Assembly (NCBI GenBank): GCA_012520375.1
Contig: JAAYOH010000049.1
Span: 1-35,236, forward strand
Direction of reading: 5' to 3'
DNA length: 35,236 bases
Origin: Clostridiales bacterium
GTDB lineage: Bacteria > Bacillota > Clostridia > Christensenellales > Aristaeellaceae
This document shows positions 15,527 through 23,501 of the stretch, in pieces. Both the position numbers and the translations under genes were made by a program. The notes under the pieces were generated by a model that worked only from the letters and a program-made list of their open reading frames with translations, had not been told where the DNA came from and ran no database searches. The stretch's first letter is position 1. The number at the start of each line of letters is the position of its first letter.

Positions 15527-16492
15527 ATGAAGATCGTCGTCTTGGACGGATATACCCTAAACCCCGGGGACCTGACCTGGGACGCCCTGGGTGAACTTGG
15601 AGAACTCACCGTATACGAACGCACCTCCTATGAAGATGCCGACATCATCCGGGATCGCATCGGGGATGCCCGGGTCGTGGTGGTCAACAAAACGCCCATC
15701 ACCAGGGTAACCTTGGATACGTGCAGCGGCATCCGGCTCATTGCAGTGCTGGCCACGGGCTACAATGTTGTGGACTACGCCTACGCACGGGAAAAGGGTA
15801 TCCCGGTGGTGAACGTTCCCACCTACGGAACCATGTCCGTGAGCCAGTTTTCCATCGCCCTTCTGCTGGAAATCTGCCACCATATCGGTCATCACAGCGC
15901 ATCGGTATACGAGGGCCGCTGGGCAAACCATATCGATTGGTGCTACTGGGATCATCCCCTCATAGAACTGGACGGCAAGACCATGGGCATCATCGGTTTC
16001 GGCCGCATCGGACAGGCGGAGGGAAGGGTGGCCAGGGCCCTTGGCATGAAAGTGTTGGCTTACGACATCCATAAAAACGATGCGGGCAGGGAAATCGGCG
16101 AATATGTGGACCTGGACACCCTCTTCGCCAATTCCGACGTCATTACCCTCCACTGCAACCTGACGCCGGATAATACCGAAATGATCAATCGGAAAAGCAT
16201 TGCCAAAATGAAGGACGGTGTGATCCTGATCAACAACGCCCGGGGCCAGTTGATCAACGAAGAAGACCTGGCAAATGCCCTGAACAGCGGCAAGGTAGGA
16301 GGCGCAGGCCTTGACGTGGTATCTGCTGAGCCCATCAGCCCTGACAATCCCCTTCTAACCGCGAAAAACTGCATCATCACGCCCCATATATCCTGGGCCC
16401 CCAAGGAAAGCCGGCAGCGCATCATGGATACCACGGTGTCCAATGTAAAAGCCTTCCTGGACGGGAAGCCCGTAAATGTGGTAAACCCATAA
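15527..16492 (+). CDS. D-2-hydroxyacid dehydrogenase (glycerate/hydroxypyruvate-type)
   Basis: This NAD(P)-dependent enzyme interconverts 2-oxo acids and D-2-hydroxy acids in the cytoplasm. The 321-residue product has the family layout: a split catalytic domain at both ends and a Rossmann domain with GFGRIG at 157-162. The catalytic trio is present as R239 (NNARG), E268 (SAEP) and H287 (ITPHISW). The overall sequence resembles glycerate dehydrogenase/hydroxypyruvate reductase more than D-lactate dehydrogenase, but the substrate is not proven. The ATG at 15527 has GGAGG eight bases upstream. It lies 74 bases after trhA, possibly by read-through, and ends at a bidirectional-looking terminator facing the sugar operon. 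Confidence 0.9.
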   Translation: MKIVVLDGYTLNPGDLTWDALGELGELTVYERTSYEDADIIRDRIGDARVVVVNKTPITRVTLDTCSGIRLIAVLATGYNVVDYAYAREKGIPVVNVPTYGTMSVSQFSIALLLEICHHIGHHSASVYEGRWANHIDWCYWDHPLIELDGKTMGIIGFGRIGQAEGRVARALGMKVLAYDIHKNDAGREIGEYVDLDTLFANSDVITLHCNLTPDNTEMINRKSIAKMKDGVILINNARGQLINEEDLANALNSGKVGGAGLDVVSAEPISPDNPLLTAKNCIITPHISWAPKESRQRIMDTTVSNVKAFLDGKPVNVVNP

Positions 16493-16578
16493 TCAAAGCT
16501 GTTATGGAGCCATTGGGATGCCGATGGCTGTGCCGGTAATGCGTTGAATTTTATAGTTCTGTTCTGTATAAAACGAAG

Positions 16579-16618
16579 CTGCTGCAGAAATAAGAGAATC
16601 TGCAGCAGTTCCGTTTTT
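16579..16618. terminator. Terminator between the dehydrogenase and the sugar operon, probably bidirectional
   Basis: CTGCTGCAGA (16579-16588) pairs perfectly with TCTGCAGCAG (16599-16608). The plus-strand side is followed by TTCCGTTTTT. On the minus strand the same stem is followed by CTTCGTTTTA. The outer AAACG/CGTTT bases can extend the stem. It lies between two convergent stop codons and can serve both transcripts. Confidence 0.8.
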
Positions 16619-16642
16619 AAGCTTGGATCAACCCATCCCTAA

Positions 16643-17593
16643 TCAGTTGGTGTCCGGGCACAGGGGGCCTGCCAGCTCCTCCATGAAGAACAGCTTGCCG
16701 GGCATGGTGGGGATCCAGCTGGAAGTGATCTCCTTCACCGGGCCGTAGCGCAGGGTCATCCAGAAGCTCATGCCCTGCCACTGCATGCCCCGGGACAGCA
16801 CCCCGTCTGCGCCGCCGATGGCATAGTCCGAGCCGAAGATGATGCCCGGACCGATGGTGTTGGCGAAGCATGGGATCAGGGGCCAGCTGGAGCGGAAAGA
16901 CGTGATGGCATTCTGCTCGATGGTGAAGGGATGCAGCCTGGCGCCTATCCGGTAGGGCTCAGCCTTCCAGGCCTCAACACTGTCGTATTCCTCCGCGAAG
17001 TGGGGCTCCCAGAAAGCAATGTGGCACACCCGGCCAATGCCGTACACCATCACCTGCTTTGCGCCCTCTGCCTTCAGGGCAGCGATCTTTTCAGGGTAGG
17101 TGGGCAGGTTCTCCTTGGAGGCGAAGTTTCGCTGCGACTCCGGCACCGTAAGTTCTCCCAAGGGTCCGAAGAAGGCGTCGATCATGGCGTTCTGGAAGGC
17201 CGCGGGATCCTCCGGGGGCAAAGTATTGCCCTTGTCATCCGACCACTCGTCCATATTGAAGCCGTACACGTGCTTGCAGTCTACATTCCACTGTTTCAGG
17301 AAGTATACCGCCCACTTGTACATGCCCATGGGGCCTACAGGCAGGATCATGATCAGCTTGCGACCTGCTTCTTTGGTTTCCCGGATCTGCATGGCAATTT
17401 CGTGTCCCATATAAGCCCCGAACTCCTCCAGGTTGGTGCACTTCACCAGGCCAAAACCCTCGTTCCAGAAATCCTGGCGGTCGTACACGCTGGCGGGATC
17501 GTTGGACACGCACTCCATGATCCTGGCGATGTCCCAGCCCTTGGGAAAGATCTCTGAGAAATAGGAACCTTTGATGGTATCGACCATATTCAT
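16643..17593 (-). CDS. NagB-like sugar-phosphate isomerase/deaminase family protein, altered catalytic motif
   Basis: The 316-residue product resembles glucosamine-6-phosphate deaminase (NagB). GFNMDEW (111-117) corresponds to the NagB FNMDEY motif with its Asp, and GIGRVCHIAFWEP (185-197) corresponds to GxGxDGHIAFNEP. In this second motif the Asp of the catalytic Asp-His-Glu set is Val (V189), while H191 and E196 remain. The protein is longer than the usual 240-270 residues. It may act on a different sugar phosphate, act as an isomerase or lack deaminase activity. The ATG at 17593 has AAGGAGG at nine bases; longer frames upstream run into the preceding hairpin. It is the last gene of the nine-gene sugar operon. 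Confidence 0.75.
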   Translation of the reverse strand: MNMVDTIKGSYFSEIFPKGWDIARIMECVSNDPASVYDRQDFWNEGFGLVKCTNLEEFGAYMGHEIAMQIRETKEAGRKLIMILPVGPMGMYKWAVYFLKQWNVDCKHVYGFNMDEWSDDKGNTLPPEDPAAFQNAMIDAFFGPLGELTVPESQRNFASKENLPTYPEKIAALKAEGAKQVMVYGIGRVCHIAFWEPHFAEEYDSVEAWKAEPYRIGARLHPFTIEQNAITSFRSSWPLIPCFANTIGPGIIFGSDYAIGGADGVLSRGMQWQGMSFWMTLRYGPVKEITSSWIPTMPGKLFFMEELAGPLCPDTN

Positions 17594-17612
17594 ATTGATT
17601 ATCCTCCTTTGG

Positions 17613-17642
17613 AAAAGCCCTCCCGCCCCTTCGCGGGAGGGC
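17613..17642 (-). terminator. Intergenic hairpin between the second sugar-binding protein and the NagB-like gene
   Basis: GCCCTCCCGC (17617-17626) pairs perfectly with GCGGGAGGGC (17633-17642) around a 6-base loop. On the minus strand TTTTCC follows. It could stop part of the transcripts or protect the 3' end of the binding-protein mRNA, and would lower expression of the NagB-like gene relative to the binding protein. Confidence 0.7.
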
Positions 17643-17657
17643 GTGATGTTCATCAAA

Positions 17658-18635
17658 TTAGCCGGCGATGACTTCCTTGTAGTCTTCCAGGGTGGCAATC
17701 TGAACGCCTGTGTTGATGAATTTGGCGCCGATGGTCTCGTCGAAGGGGGCTTCCACGGTTTCGCCGTTGATCAGCTTGACCAGGGTCTCCACACACTGAT
17801 AGCCCATGTTGTAGAAGCTCTGGCCGATGGCCACGTCCAGCACACCCTCATCGAAGAAGGCAGGCGTGGTCTCCGGGAAGATATCCACGGTCACGATCTT
17901 GCGGTTGGGATCCGCCAATTTCCAGGCATTGGTGTTGGGCATGGCGGAGACGTCCACGGTGTAGGGCCAACCGCCGGCCATGAACCAGGCGTCAAAGTCG
18001 TCGCCGTTGGCGTTGCTGTAGGCTTCGACCCCTTCAATGGCCTCGTCCACGTTGTCGTTGCAGGCGAAGGTGTACACGCTGCGGATGTTGGTGTCCGCAA
18101 TGGCGTCCTCAAAGCCGCGGATGCGGGCTTCGATGTCATCCGCGCCGGGGATACCGGCCAGGATGGCGACTCGCACTTCTTCCATTTCCAAACCTTCGTA
18201 CAGCTTGATCATGTACTCGCCGGAGGTGTAGCCGGCCTTGTAGTTCTCGGTGCCCACATAGAACTCACGGTTGGAATTGGGGGAGTCCACGTCGTAGCAC
18301 ACCACTTGGATGCCGCTGTCGATGGCAGCATTGATTGAAGCCAGCAGGGCGTCGCCTGTGGTACAGGAGATGGCGATGCCGTCCACATCGCCCCGGGAGA
18401 TCAGGTTCAGCATGATCTCGTTCTGAAGCTCGGCCTCGGCGCGCAGGGGGGACTGCCATTCAACAGTCACGCCCAAGTCTTCGCCGGCCTGGTACATGCC
18501 CTTTTCGGCATCCAGAAAGACCACGTTGCCAAGCTGCTGGCCGATCATGACGATCTTGATCTCATCGGCGAGAGCGGGGGCAAACATGGCGAGGACCAAC
18601 AGGGCAGCAAGAAGGGTGACAAACAGTTTCTTCAT
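17658..18635 (-). CDS. Sugar ABC transporter substrate-binding protein (ribose-type), second system
   Basis: This is the extracytoplasmic receptor of the second sugar importer. The 325-residue product begins with a signal peptide (MKKLFVTLLAALLVLAMFAPALA) and has no lipobox Cys. The rest is a Peripla_BP_4 (RbsB-like) fold, with AISCTTGDALLASINAAIDS and VVCYDVDSPNSN in the N-terminal lobe and AGIPGADDIEARIRGFEDA as the hinge region. It is the penultimate gene of the operon and is bracketed by hairpins. The ligand is unknown; acidic and Trp residues (MAGGWPYTVD) near the cleft fit a sugar. Confidence 0.88.
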   Translation of the reverse strand: MKKLFVTLLAALLVLAMFAPALADEIKIVMIGQQLGNVVFLDAEKGMYQAGEDLGVTVEWQSPLRAEAELQNEIMLNLISRGDVDGIAISCTTGDALLASINAAIDSGIQVVCYDVDSPNSNREFYVGTENYKAGYTSGEYMIKLYEGLEMEEVRVAILAGIPGADDIEARIRGFEDAIADTNIRSVYTFACNDNVDEAIEGVEAYSNANGDDFDAWFMAGGWPYTVDVSAMPNTNAWKLADPNRKIVTVDIFPETTPAFFDEGVLDVAIGQSFYNMGYQCVETLVKLINGETVEAPFDETIGAKFINTGVQIATLEDYKEVIAG

Positions 18636-18662
18636 GGGGTGTACCTCCGTTCTTGATATGTA

Positions 18663-18686
18663 TTATCCGGCTATATGCCGGGATAA
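18663..18686 (-). promoter_or_regulatory. Intergenic hairpin before the second binding-protein gene
   Basis: TTATCCGGC (18663-18671) and GCCGGGATAA (18677-18686) form a stem with one bulged base and a TATAT loop. It begins six bases after the permease stop on the minus strand. It may mark an mRNA processing point. It also contains TATCCG, the half-site seen in the divergent control region, so it could instead be an internal operator. Confidence 0.5.
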
Positions 18687-18691
18687 CCCGA

Positions 18692-19666
18692 TTACGTTTT
18701 GCTCTTTCGGATTTGGTCGATGGAAACGGCCACGATGATGACCGAGCCGATGATGAGGGTCTGAAAGTAGGAATCTACGCTCAAAAGCACCAGGGCGTTT
18801 CTCAGTACGCCGATGATGGCGGCGCCGATGACGGTGCCTACAACGGTGCCTTCGCCGCCGGACAGGGAGGAGCCGCCGATGACCACCGAGGCAATGGCGT
18901 CCATTTCAAAACCCGTACCTGCAGTAGGCTGCGACACCCCCAGCTTGGAAGCGTTCAGGATACCCGCAAAGGCTGCGGTTGCACCGGACAGGATGAAGCA
19001 TAGAAGTTTCAGGCGCACCGTGTTGATGCCGGAAATGCGGGTGGCCTCCTCATTGCCGCCCATGGCAAAGATGCGCCGGCCCGTGGTGGTCATGTTGCGG
19101 AACACAGCGAACAGAATGACGATGATGATCATGGCGTACACCGCGATGGGGATCCCCAGGAAGTAGCCCTGACCCATCCACTGAAAGCCCTGGCCCAGCC
19201 CTGAGATGGGATAGCCCCGGGTCGTGATGTAGCAGATCCCCCGGAATATCTGTTGGGTGCCCAATGTGGCGATGTAAGGGGGCAGCATGCAATACACCAC
19301 CAGAAGCCCGTTGAACAGCCCACAAGCCGCACCGGACAAAAAACCCAACAGGATGGCGGGCACGGTGGGCACACCGCCCTTGATGGCCAGGGCAGCCACC
19401 ACCCCTGCCAGGCCGTAAATGGCACAGATGGATATATCGATGCCCCCAAGCATGATCACCATGGAGACGCCCAGACCCGCGATGGCGTAAGCCGAGAAGG
19501 CCCGGGCCACATTCATCAGGTTGGTCATGTCCAGAAATGCGGGCCGGGTAATGGTCAGCGCCACGCACATGATGGCGAATATGGCCAGAATGGTCCATGT
19601 GGATGCGTTTGAACCTCTAAAGATCGAGGTACTTATTCCTTTTCTCGTCTGCTTGCTCGTTTCCAC
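18692..19666 (-). CDS. Sugar ABC transporter permease (RbsC-type), second system
   Basis: This 324-residue membrane subunit has a short cytoplasmic N-terminus and about eight to ten hydrophobic segments. Family features are GLGVSMVIMLGGIDIS near residues 65-79, TLGTQQIFRGI in the middle, and the strongly conserved GTGFEMDAIASVVIGGSSLSGGEGT-type region before the last segments. It pairs with the two-domain ATPase gene ending seven bases upstream and the binding protein downstream. The substrate is unknown. Confidence 0.92.
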   Translation of the reverse strand: METSKQTRKGISTSIFRGSNASTWTILAIFAIMCVALTITRPAFLDMTNLMNVARAFSAYAIAGLGVSMVIMLGGIDISICAIYGLAGVVAALAIKGGVPTVPAILLGFLSGAACGLFNGLLVVYCMLPPYIATLGTQQIFRGICYITTRGYPISGLGQGFQWMGQGYFLGIPIAVYAMIIIVILFAVFRNMTTTGRRIFAMGGNEEATRISGINTVRLKLLCFILSGATAAFAGILNASKLGVSQPTAGTGFEMDAIASVVIGGSSLSGGEGTVVGTVIGAAIIGVLRNALVLLSVDSYFQTLIIGSVIIVAVSIDQIRKSKT

Positions 19667-19672
19667 GTTCTT

Positions 19673-21178
19673 TTACTCCTCTCGCCCTTGTGACACAGCC
19701 ATCTGCATGATGAGTTCCTGACTCGCTTCTGCCCGGTCCAATTCGCCTTTCAGCCTGCCTTCGTGCATGACATAAATCCGGTCGCTCATGCCCAGGATTT
19801 CCGGCAATTCCGAGGAGATCATCACGATGGCTACGCCGCTGACCGCCATCTCGCTCATCAGAGCGTGAATCTCCTTCTTGGCGCCTACGTCAATGCCGCG
19901 GGTAGGCTCGTCCAATATGAGCACCGTGGGATTGGTGGCCAACCATTTGGCAATGACCACCTTTTGCTGGTTGCCCCCGGACAGATTCATCACCTTTTGC
20001 TCATGGGAAGGAGTCTTGACCTGGAGCTTGTCGATATACTCCTCGGTCAGTTCGGTCTCTCGTTCCCGATTGATGAACCAGCCATCCGCTACGCTGTCCA
20101 GTGCCGCGATGGAGGTGTTGGCCTTCACGCTCATCTTAAGGATCAAGCCCTGTTCTTTGCGGTCCTCCGGTACGAAGCCCAGCCCCGCTTTCAGGGCGTC
20201 TATGGGATTCTCCACGGTCACGGGTTTTCCATGGATGAAAATTTCTCCGGACTCCCTCGGGTCAATGCCCAGCAGCGCCCGCATGACCTCACTGCGCCCG
20301 GCGCCCACCAACCCTGCAAAGCCAACGATCTCCCCCGCCCGCACGTGGAAGGAGATGTCTTTCAAAAATCCCTTACTGGACAGGTTGCGAACTTCCAGGG
20401 CTACTTCGCCGATGGGGGCCGTTTCCTTCACGAAGATATCCGTCACTTCCCGCCCTACCATGGCGCCGATGACCTGTTGCTCGTCCACTTCCTTCGTCAC
20501 CATCAGATCCACCATGGCGCCGTCCCGCATGACTGCGATCTGGTCGGATACCTTGAAAATCTCGTTCATGCGGTGGGAGATGAAGACCACCGCGACCCCT
20601 TCGTCTTTGAGCTTTTGGATGATCTCAAAGAGTTTGATGGTCTCCGCGTCGGTGAGAGAGGAGGTGGGCTCGTCCATGATGATGAGCCGGCTGTTCAGAG
20701 ACAGGGCCTTGGCTACTTCCACCATCTGTTTCTGGGCGGTGGAAAGCCTGTGGGTCTTCATGTTGGTGTCGATATTCAGGCCCACCCTTTCCAGCAGCAG
20801 GGCTGCCTCGCGGTGCTGAGCCTTCTTATCCACAAAGCCGCGCCTTGCTTTTTCCCTGCCCACAAAAATATTCTCGGCTATGTCCATGTTGTTGAGCACG
20901 CTGAGTTCCTGGAAGATGATGCTGATGCCCAGGGCACGGGAGTCCAAGGGGCCATTGATCTCCACGGGCTTTCCCTGGATGAGGACGCTGCCTGCATCCG
21001 CTTTGTATACCCCCGAAAGCACCTTCATCAAAGTAGATTTTCCCGCCCCGTTCTCCCCTACCAGGGCCAGAACCTCGCCGGGATAGATATCCAGGTCCAC
21101 TTCGTCCAGGGCCAATACCCCGGGAAAGCGTTTTGTGATCCCTTTCATTTGCAGGAATGGCGTTCGCGCTTCACTCAT
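19673..21178 (-). CDS. Sugar ABC transporter ATPase with two nucleotide-binding domains (RbsA-type), second system
   Basis: The 501-residue cytoplasmic subunit has two fused ATPase domains. The first has Walker A GENGAGKS (41-48), the variant signature LSTAQKQ and Walker B LIIMDEPTSSL. The second has the degenerate Walker A GLVGAGRS and the intact LSGGNQQKV signature and LILDEPTRGID. Such asymmetry is normal for RbsA/MglA-type proteins. The ATG at 21178 has GGAGG eight bases upstream and overlaps the end of the TIM-barrel gene by eight bases, placing both in one transcript. Confidence 0.93.
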   Translation of the reverse strand: MSEARTPFLQMKGITKRFPGVLALDEVDLDIYPGEVLALVGENGAGKSTLMKVLSGVYKADAGSVLIQGKPVEINGPLDSRALGISIIFQELSVLNNMDIAENIFVGREKARRGFVDKKAQHREAALLLERVGLNIDTNMKTHRLSTAQKQMVEVAKALSLNSRLIIMDEPTSSLTDAETIKLFEIIQKLKDEGVAVVFISHRMNEIFKVSDQIAVMRDGAMVDLMVTKEVDEQQVIGAMVGREVTDIFVKETAPIGEVALEVRNLSSKGFLKDISFHVRAGEIVGFAGLVGAGRSEVMRALLGIDPRESGEIFIHGKPVTVENPIDALKAGLGFVPEDRKEQGLILKMSVKANTSIAALDSVADGWFINRERETELTEEYIDKLQVKTPSHEQKVMNLSGGNQQKVVIAKWLATNPTVLILDEPTRGIDVGAKKEIHALMSEMAVSGVAIVMISSELPEILGMSDRIYVMHEGRLKGELDRAEASQELIMQMAVSQGREE

Positions 21179-22043
21179 CTGCACGCCCTCCTTTATCGAT
21201 TTCCGTTCCCGCATCCTGCAGGATGGCCTCCAGGGAACAGCGCGCGTTGTAAATTGACTGATAGGGATACGTTTTGTAGTTGGGCAGGAATTCCACTGTG
21301 GCCCAACTGTCGTAACCGATGCTCTTTGCTGCCCGCATCACGGCTGCGTAGTCTACATCTCCCGCCATCAGGTCTACAAACATACCCAGCCCCGCCTGGC
21401 TTTCCCTGGCGTCGCAGAAGTGCAGGCGCTTTACATGGTGGCCGAGGATCTCAATCCATTGATCGGGATAGCCGATATAGATGATATTGCCCACGTCAAA
21501 GTAAGCACCCACGAATTCCGAGCCAATTTCATCCAGAAAGCGCTTCATTTCAAGGGGGGACAGCAGGAATTTGTTCCACACATTTTCTACGCCTAAGGCA
21601 ACCCCGGCGCTTTTTGCGTAGGGGACCAGGGCAGAAAGGCGCTTTTGGGCATTGTCGTAAGCCCGGTCGTAGCGCACGATCCCTTGAGCAAAGCCGGTGC
21701 CCACCCAGCCCGGCACCACCAGGGTTGCATCCGCCCCCAAGGCTGCAGCCACGTCCACCTGCTTTTTTACGATGTCGCAGGCATAGGATGCGTCACTTTC
21801 GTCTTCTCCTGCCAGATTGTGCTCCCACAGGTTCCAGGCGCCGATGGAACTGACCAGAAGGCCCAGGTCCCGGATCATGGTATCCAGGTCTTTCAGATCC
21901 GCGTCGCTGGTCTTCATGTTCAGCTCGCCACCCTCGCTGAGGCACAGTTCCACTCCTTCGTACCCTGCTTTTTTTGCGTGGGTACAAGCCTCGCGGATAG
22001 AGACCCTTTGATCAAAGGAGAAAAAACTGATGGACGATCTCAT
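21171..22043 (-). CDS. Sugar phosphate isomerase/epimerase-like TIM-barrel protein (AP endonuclease 2 family), second copy
   Basis: The 290-residue product has the xylose isomerase-like TIM-barrel fold. The expected metal-binding set is visible as E153 (GVENVWN), D183 (YFDVGN), H208 (RLHFCD) and E251 (TVEFLP). Relatives include L-ribulose-5-phosphate 3-epimerase/hexulose-6-phosphate isomerase and enzymes that act on keto-glycosides, so the reaction is not fixed by sequence. It sits between the first permease and second ATPase genes and is not a close copy of the other TIM barrel in the operon, so the two probably catalyse different steps. Confidence 0.85.
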   Translation of the reverse strand: MRSSISFFSFDQRVSIREACTHAKKAGYEGVELCLSEGGELNMKTSDADLKDLDTMIRDLGLLVSSIGAWNLWEHNLAGEDESDASYACDIVKKQVDVAAALGADATLVVPGWVGTGFAQGIVRYDRAYDNAQKRLSALVPYAKSAGVALGVENVWNKFLLSPLEMKRFLDEIGSEFVGAYFDVGNIIYIGYPDQWIEILGHHVKRLHFCDARESQAGLGMFVDLMAGDVDYAAVMRAAKSIGYDSWATVEFLPNYKTYPYQSIYNARCSLEAILQDAGTEIDKGGRADE

Positions 22044-22059
22044 GGTATCCCCCTTTCAC

Positions 22060-23496
22060 TCAGCGCTTTTTGCGCAGATTGTTGATGTTGGACAACACGA
22101 CGGCTCCCACTACGATGGCGCCGGATACGACCACCTTGACATAGGCGTTGACCCCCAGGATGTCCAGGGCGTTTGAAATAATGCCGGTGAGGAGACAGCC
22201 CAGGAAGGCTCCCGACACGGTGCCCCGTCCCCCCTCGAAGGTGACGCCGCCGATGATGGCCGCCACCAAGGCATCCGTCTCATAGCCGCTGCCCGCCGTT
22301 GCAGTGATGGCATTGAGGCGGGCACCCAGGATCAGGGCCGCTACACTGACGATCAGGGCGGAGATGGCGTAGGTAATGATCTTGTACAGGTCTACGTGGA
22401 TGCCGGAAAGGTAGGCGTTCTTCTCGTTTCCGCCGATGGCTACAATCCTGCGCCCAAATTTTGTTCGCGACAGCAGCACATACACGAAGAGGACCACCAC
22501 CAGCATAAATATGACCATCAGGGGCAGGAAATTGTACAGCTGGATCTTCCGCAGGAACTCCAATTTATCTTTGAATTGCAGGAAGGAGCCGCCGCAGATG
22601 ATCAACCCGATGCCGTAAAAGATCTGGCCGGTACCCAAGGTAATGATCAGAGGGATACAGCGGGACTTGGCGATGATGATGCCGTTGAACAGGCCGCACA
22701 GCACCGCCACCCCCATGCCTCCCAGCACCGCGATGAACAGGGGCTGGTCTTTCATCAGCAAGGTGGCTACAGTGACCCCCACAAGGGACATCATGTTTCC
22801 CATAGACAGGTCAATGCCCCCGGAGATCAGCAGCATGGCCTGGGCCATCGTCAACACGCCCAGCACGGAGATCTGCTGGAAGATGGCGATGACGTTGGCC
22901 AGGCGTACGAATTTGGGATTGATGATGCCCACCACCGCCACCATCACGATGATGACCAGGATGAGCAGCATTCGCTGATCCTTCAACATGCCGCTGATGC
23001 GTTGCCTGTACCGGACCGTTTTCTTTGCGCCCTGGCTGCGGTTGGCAAGAATCAGCAGGACCAGGCAGCAAAGGAGCACCAGGAGGGACAGTATGAGCAG
23101 AGGCCGCCAGACTGAGGCGAGAAGGGTGCCAAAATTGTTCTCGTTCTCCGCCAAAGCCAAGGCCTTCGCTTGGGTCCGGATCTCTTCGATCTCCGCCTCG
23201 TCCTTGACTTTAGAGAATTTCTTGTAGCCTCGTTCCAATGCAACGGCATTGCAGGCCGCCTCAACCATAGCCTGTTGACGGATCTCCTCCTGCAAGGTTT
23301 CCTCCGTCACCTCGGCATAACTTTTGTAGCCCTTCGCTTTGGCGATATCCTCTGCATAGCCCCCATAGGGTTCCCATTCCGCCCGCTCCAAAGATTCCCC
23401 CACGGTAGCTAGCACAAACAGCAGGAGACCCAAAACCAGCAGGATCATCCGAAGCTGTCTCATTCCCTTTTTCATAGCCATTTCATCCTTTTCCAT
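22060..23496 (-). CDS. Sugar ABC transporter permease (RbsC-type), first system, with extra N-terminal module
   Basis: The 478-residue protein is about 150 residues longer than usual. Residues 17-33 form a membrane segment, 34-121 a charged soluble stretch, and 123-151 another membrane segment. The canonical permease follows from about 165, with GVLTMAQAMLLISGGIDLSMGN-type and TAGSGYETDALVAAIIGG-type motifs. The soluble stretch contains two copies of one motif: GYKSYAEV...EEIRQQAM at 56-77 and GYKKFSKV...EEIRTQAK at 90-111, a 34-residue period. The start is uncertain: ATG 23496 begins five bases after the ATPase stop, while ATGs at 23481 and 23475 lie after an AAGGA. The extra part should face outside, where it could contact the binding protein. 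Confidence 0.88.
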   Translation of the reverse strand: MEKDEMAMKKGMRQLRMILLVLGLLLFVLATVGESLERAEWEPYGGYAEDIAKAKGYKSYAEVTEETLQEEIRQQAMVEAACNAVALERGYKKFSKVKDEAEIEEIRTQAKALALAENENNFGTLLASVWRPLLILSLLVLLCCLVLLILANRSQGAKKTVRYRQRISGMLKDQRMLLILVIIVMVAVVGIINPKFVRLANVIAIFQQISVLGVLTMAQAMLLISGGIDLSMGNMMSLVGVTVATLLMKDQPLFIAVLGGMGVAVLCGLFNGIIIAKSRCIPLIITLGTGQIFYGIGLIICGGSFLQFKDKLEFLRKIQLYNFLPLMVIFMLVVVLFVYVLLSRTKFGRRIVAIGGNEKNAYLSGIHVDLYKIITYAISALIVSVAALILGARLNAITATAGSGYETDALVAAIIGGVTFEGGRGTVSGAFLGCLLTGIISNALDILGVNAYVKVVVSGAIVVGAVVLSNINNLRKKR

Positions 23497-23501
23497 CCGG
23501 T

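Noticed and set aside
19763-21484. Long plus-strand open frame of over 500 codons
   Set aside because: It lies antisense to the RbsA-type ATPase gene and the adjacent TIM-barrel gene; its His- and Gly-rich translation is typical of an antisense shadow in GC-rich DNA.
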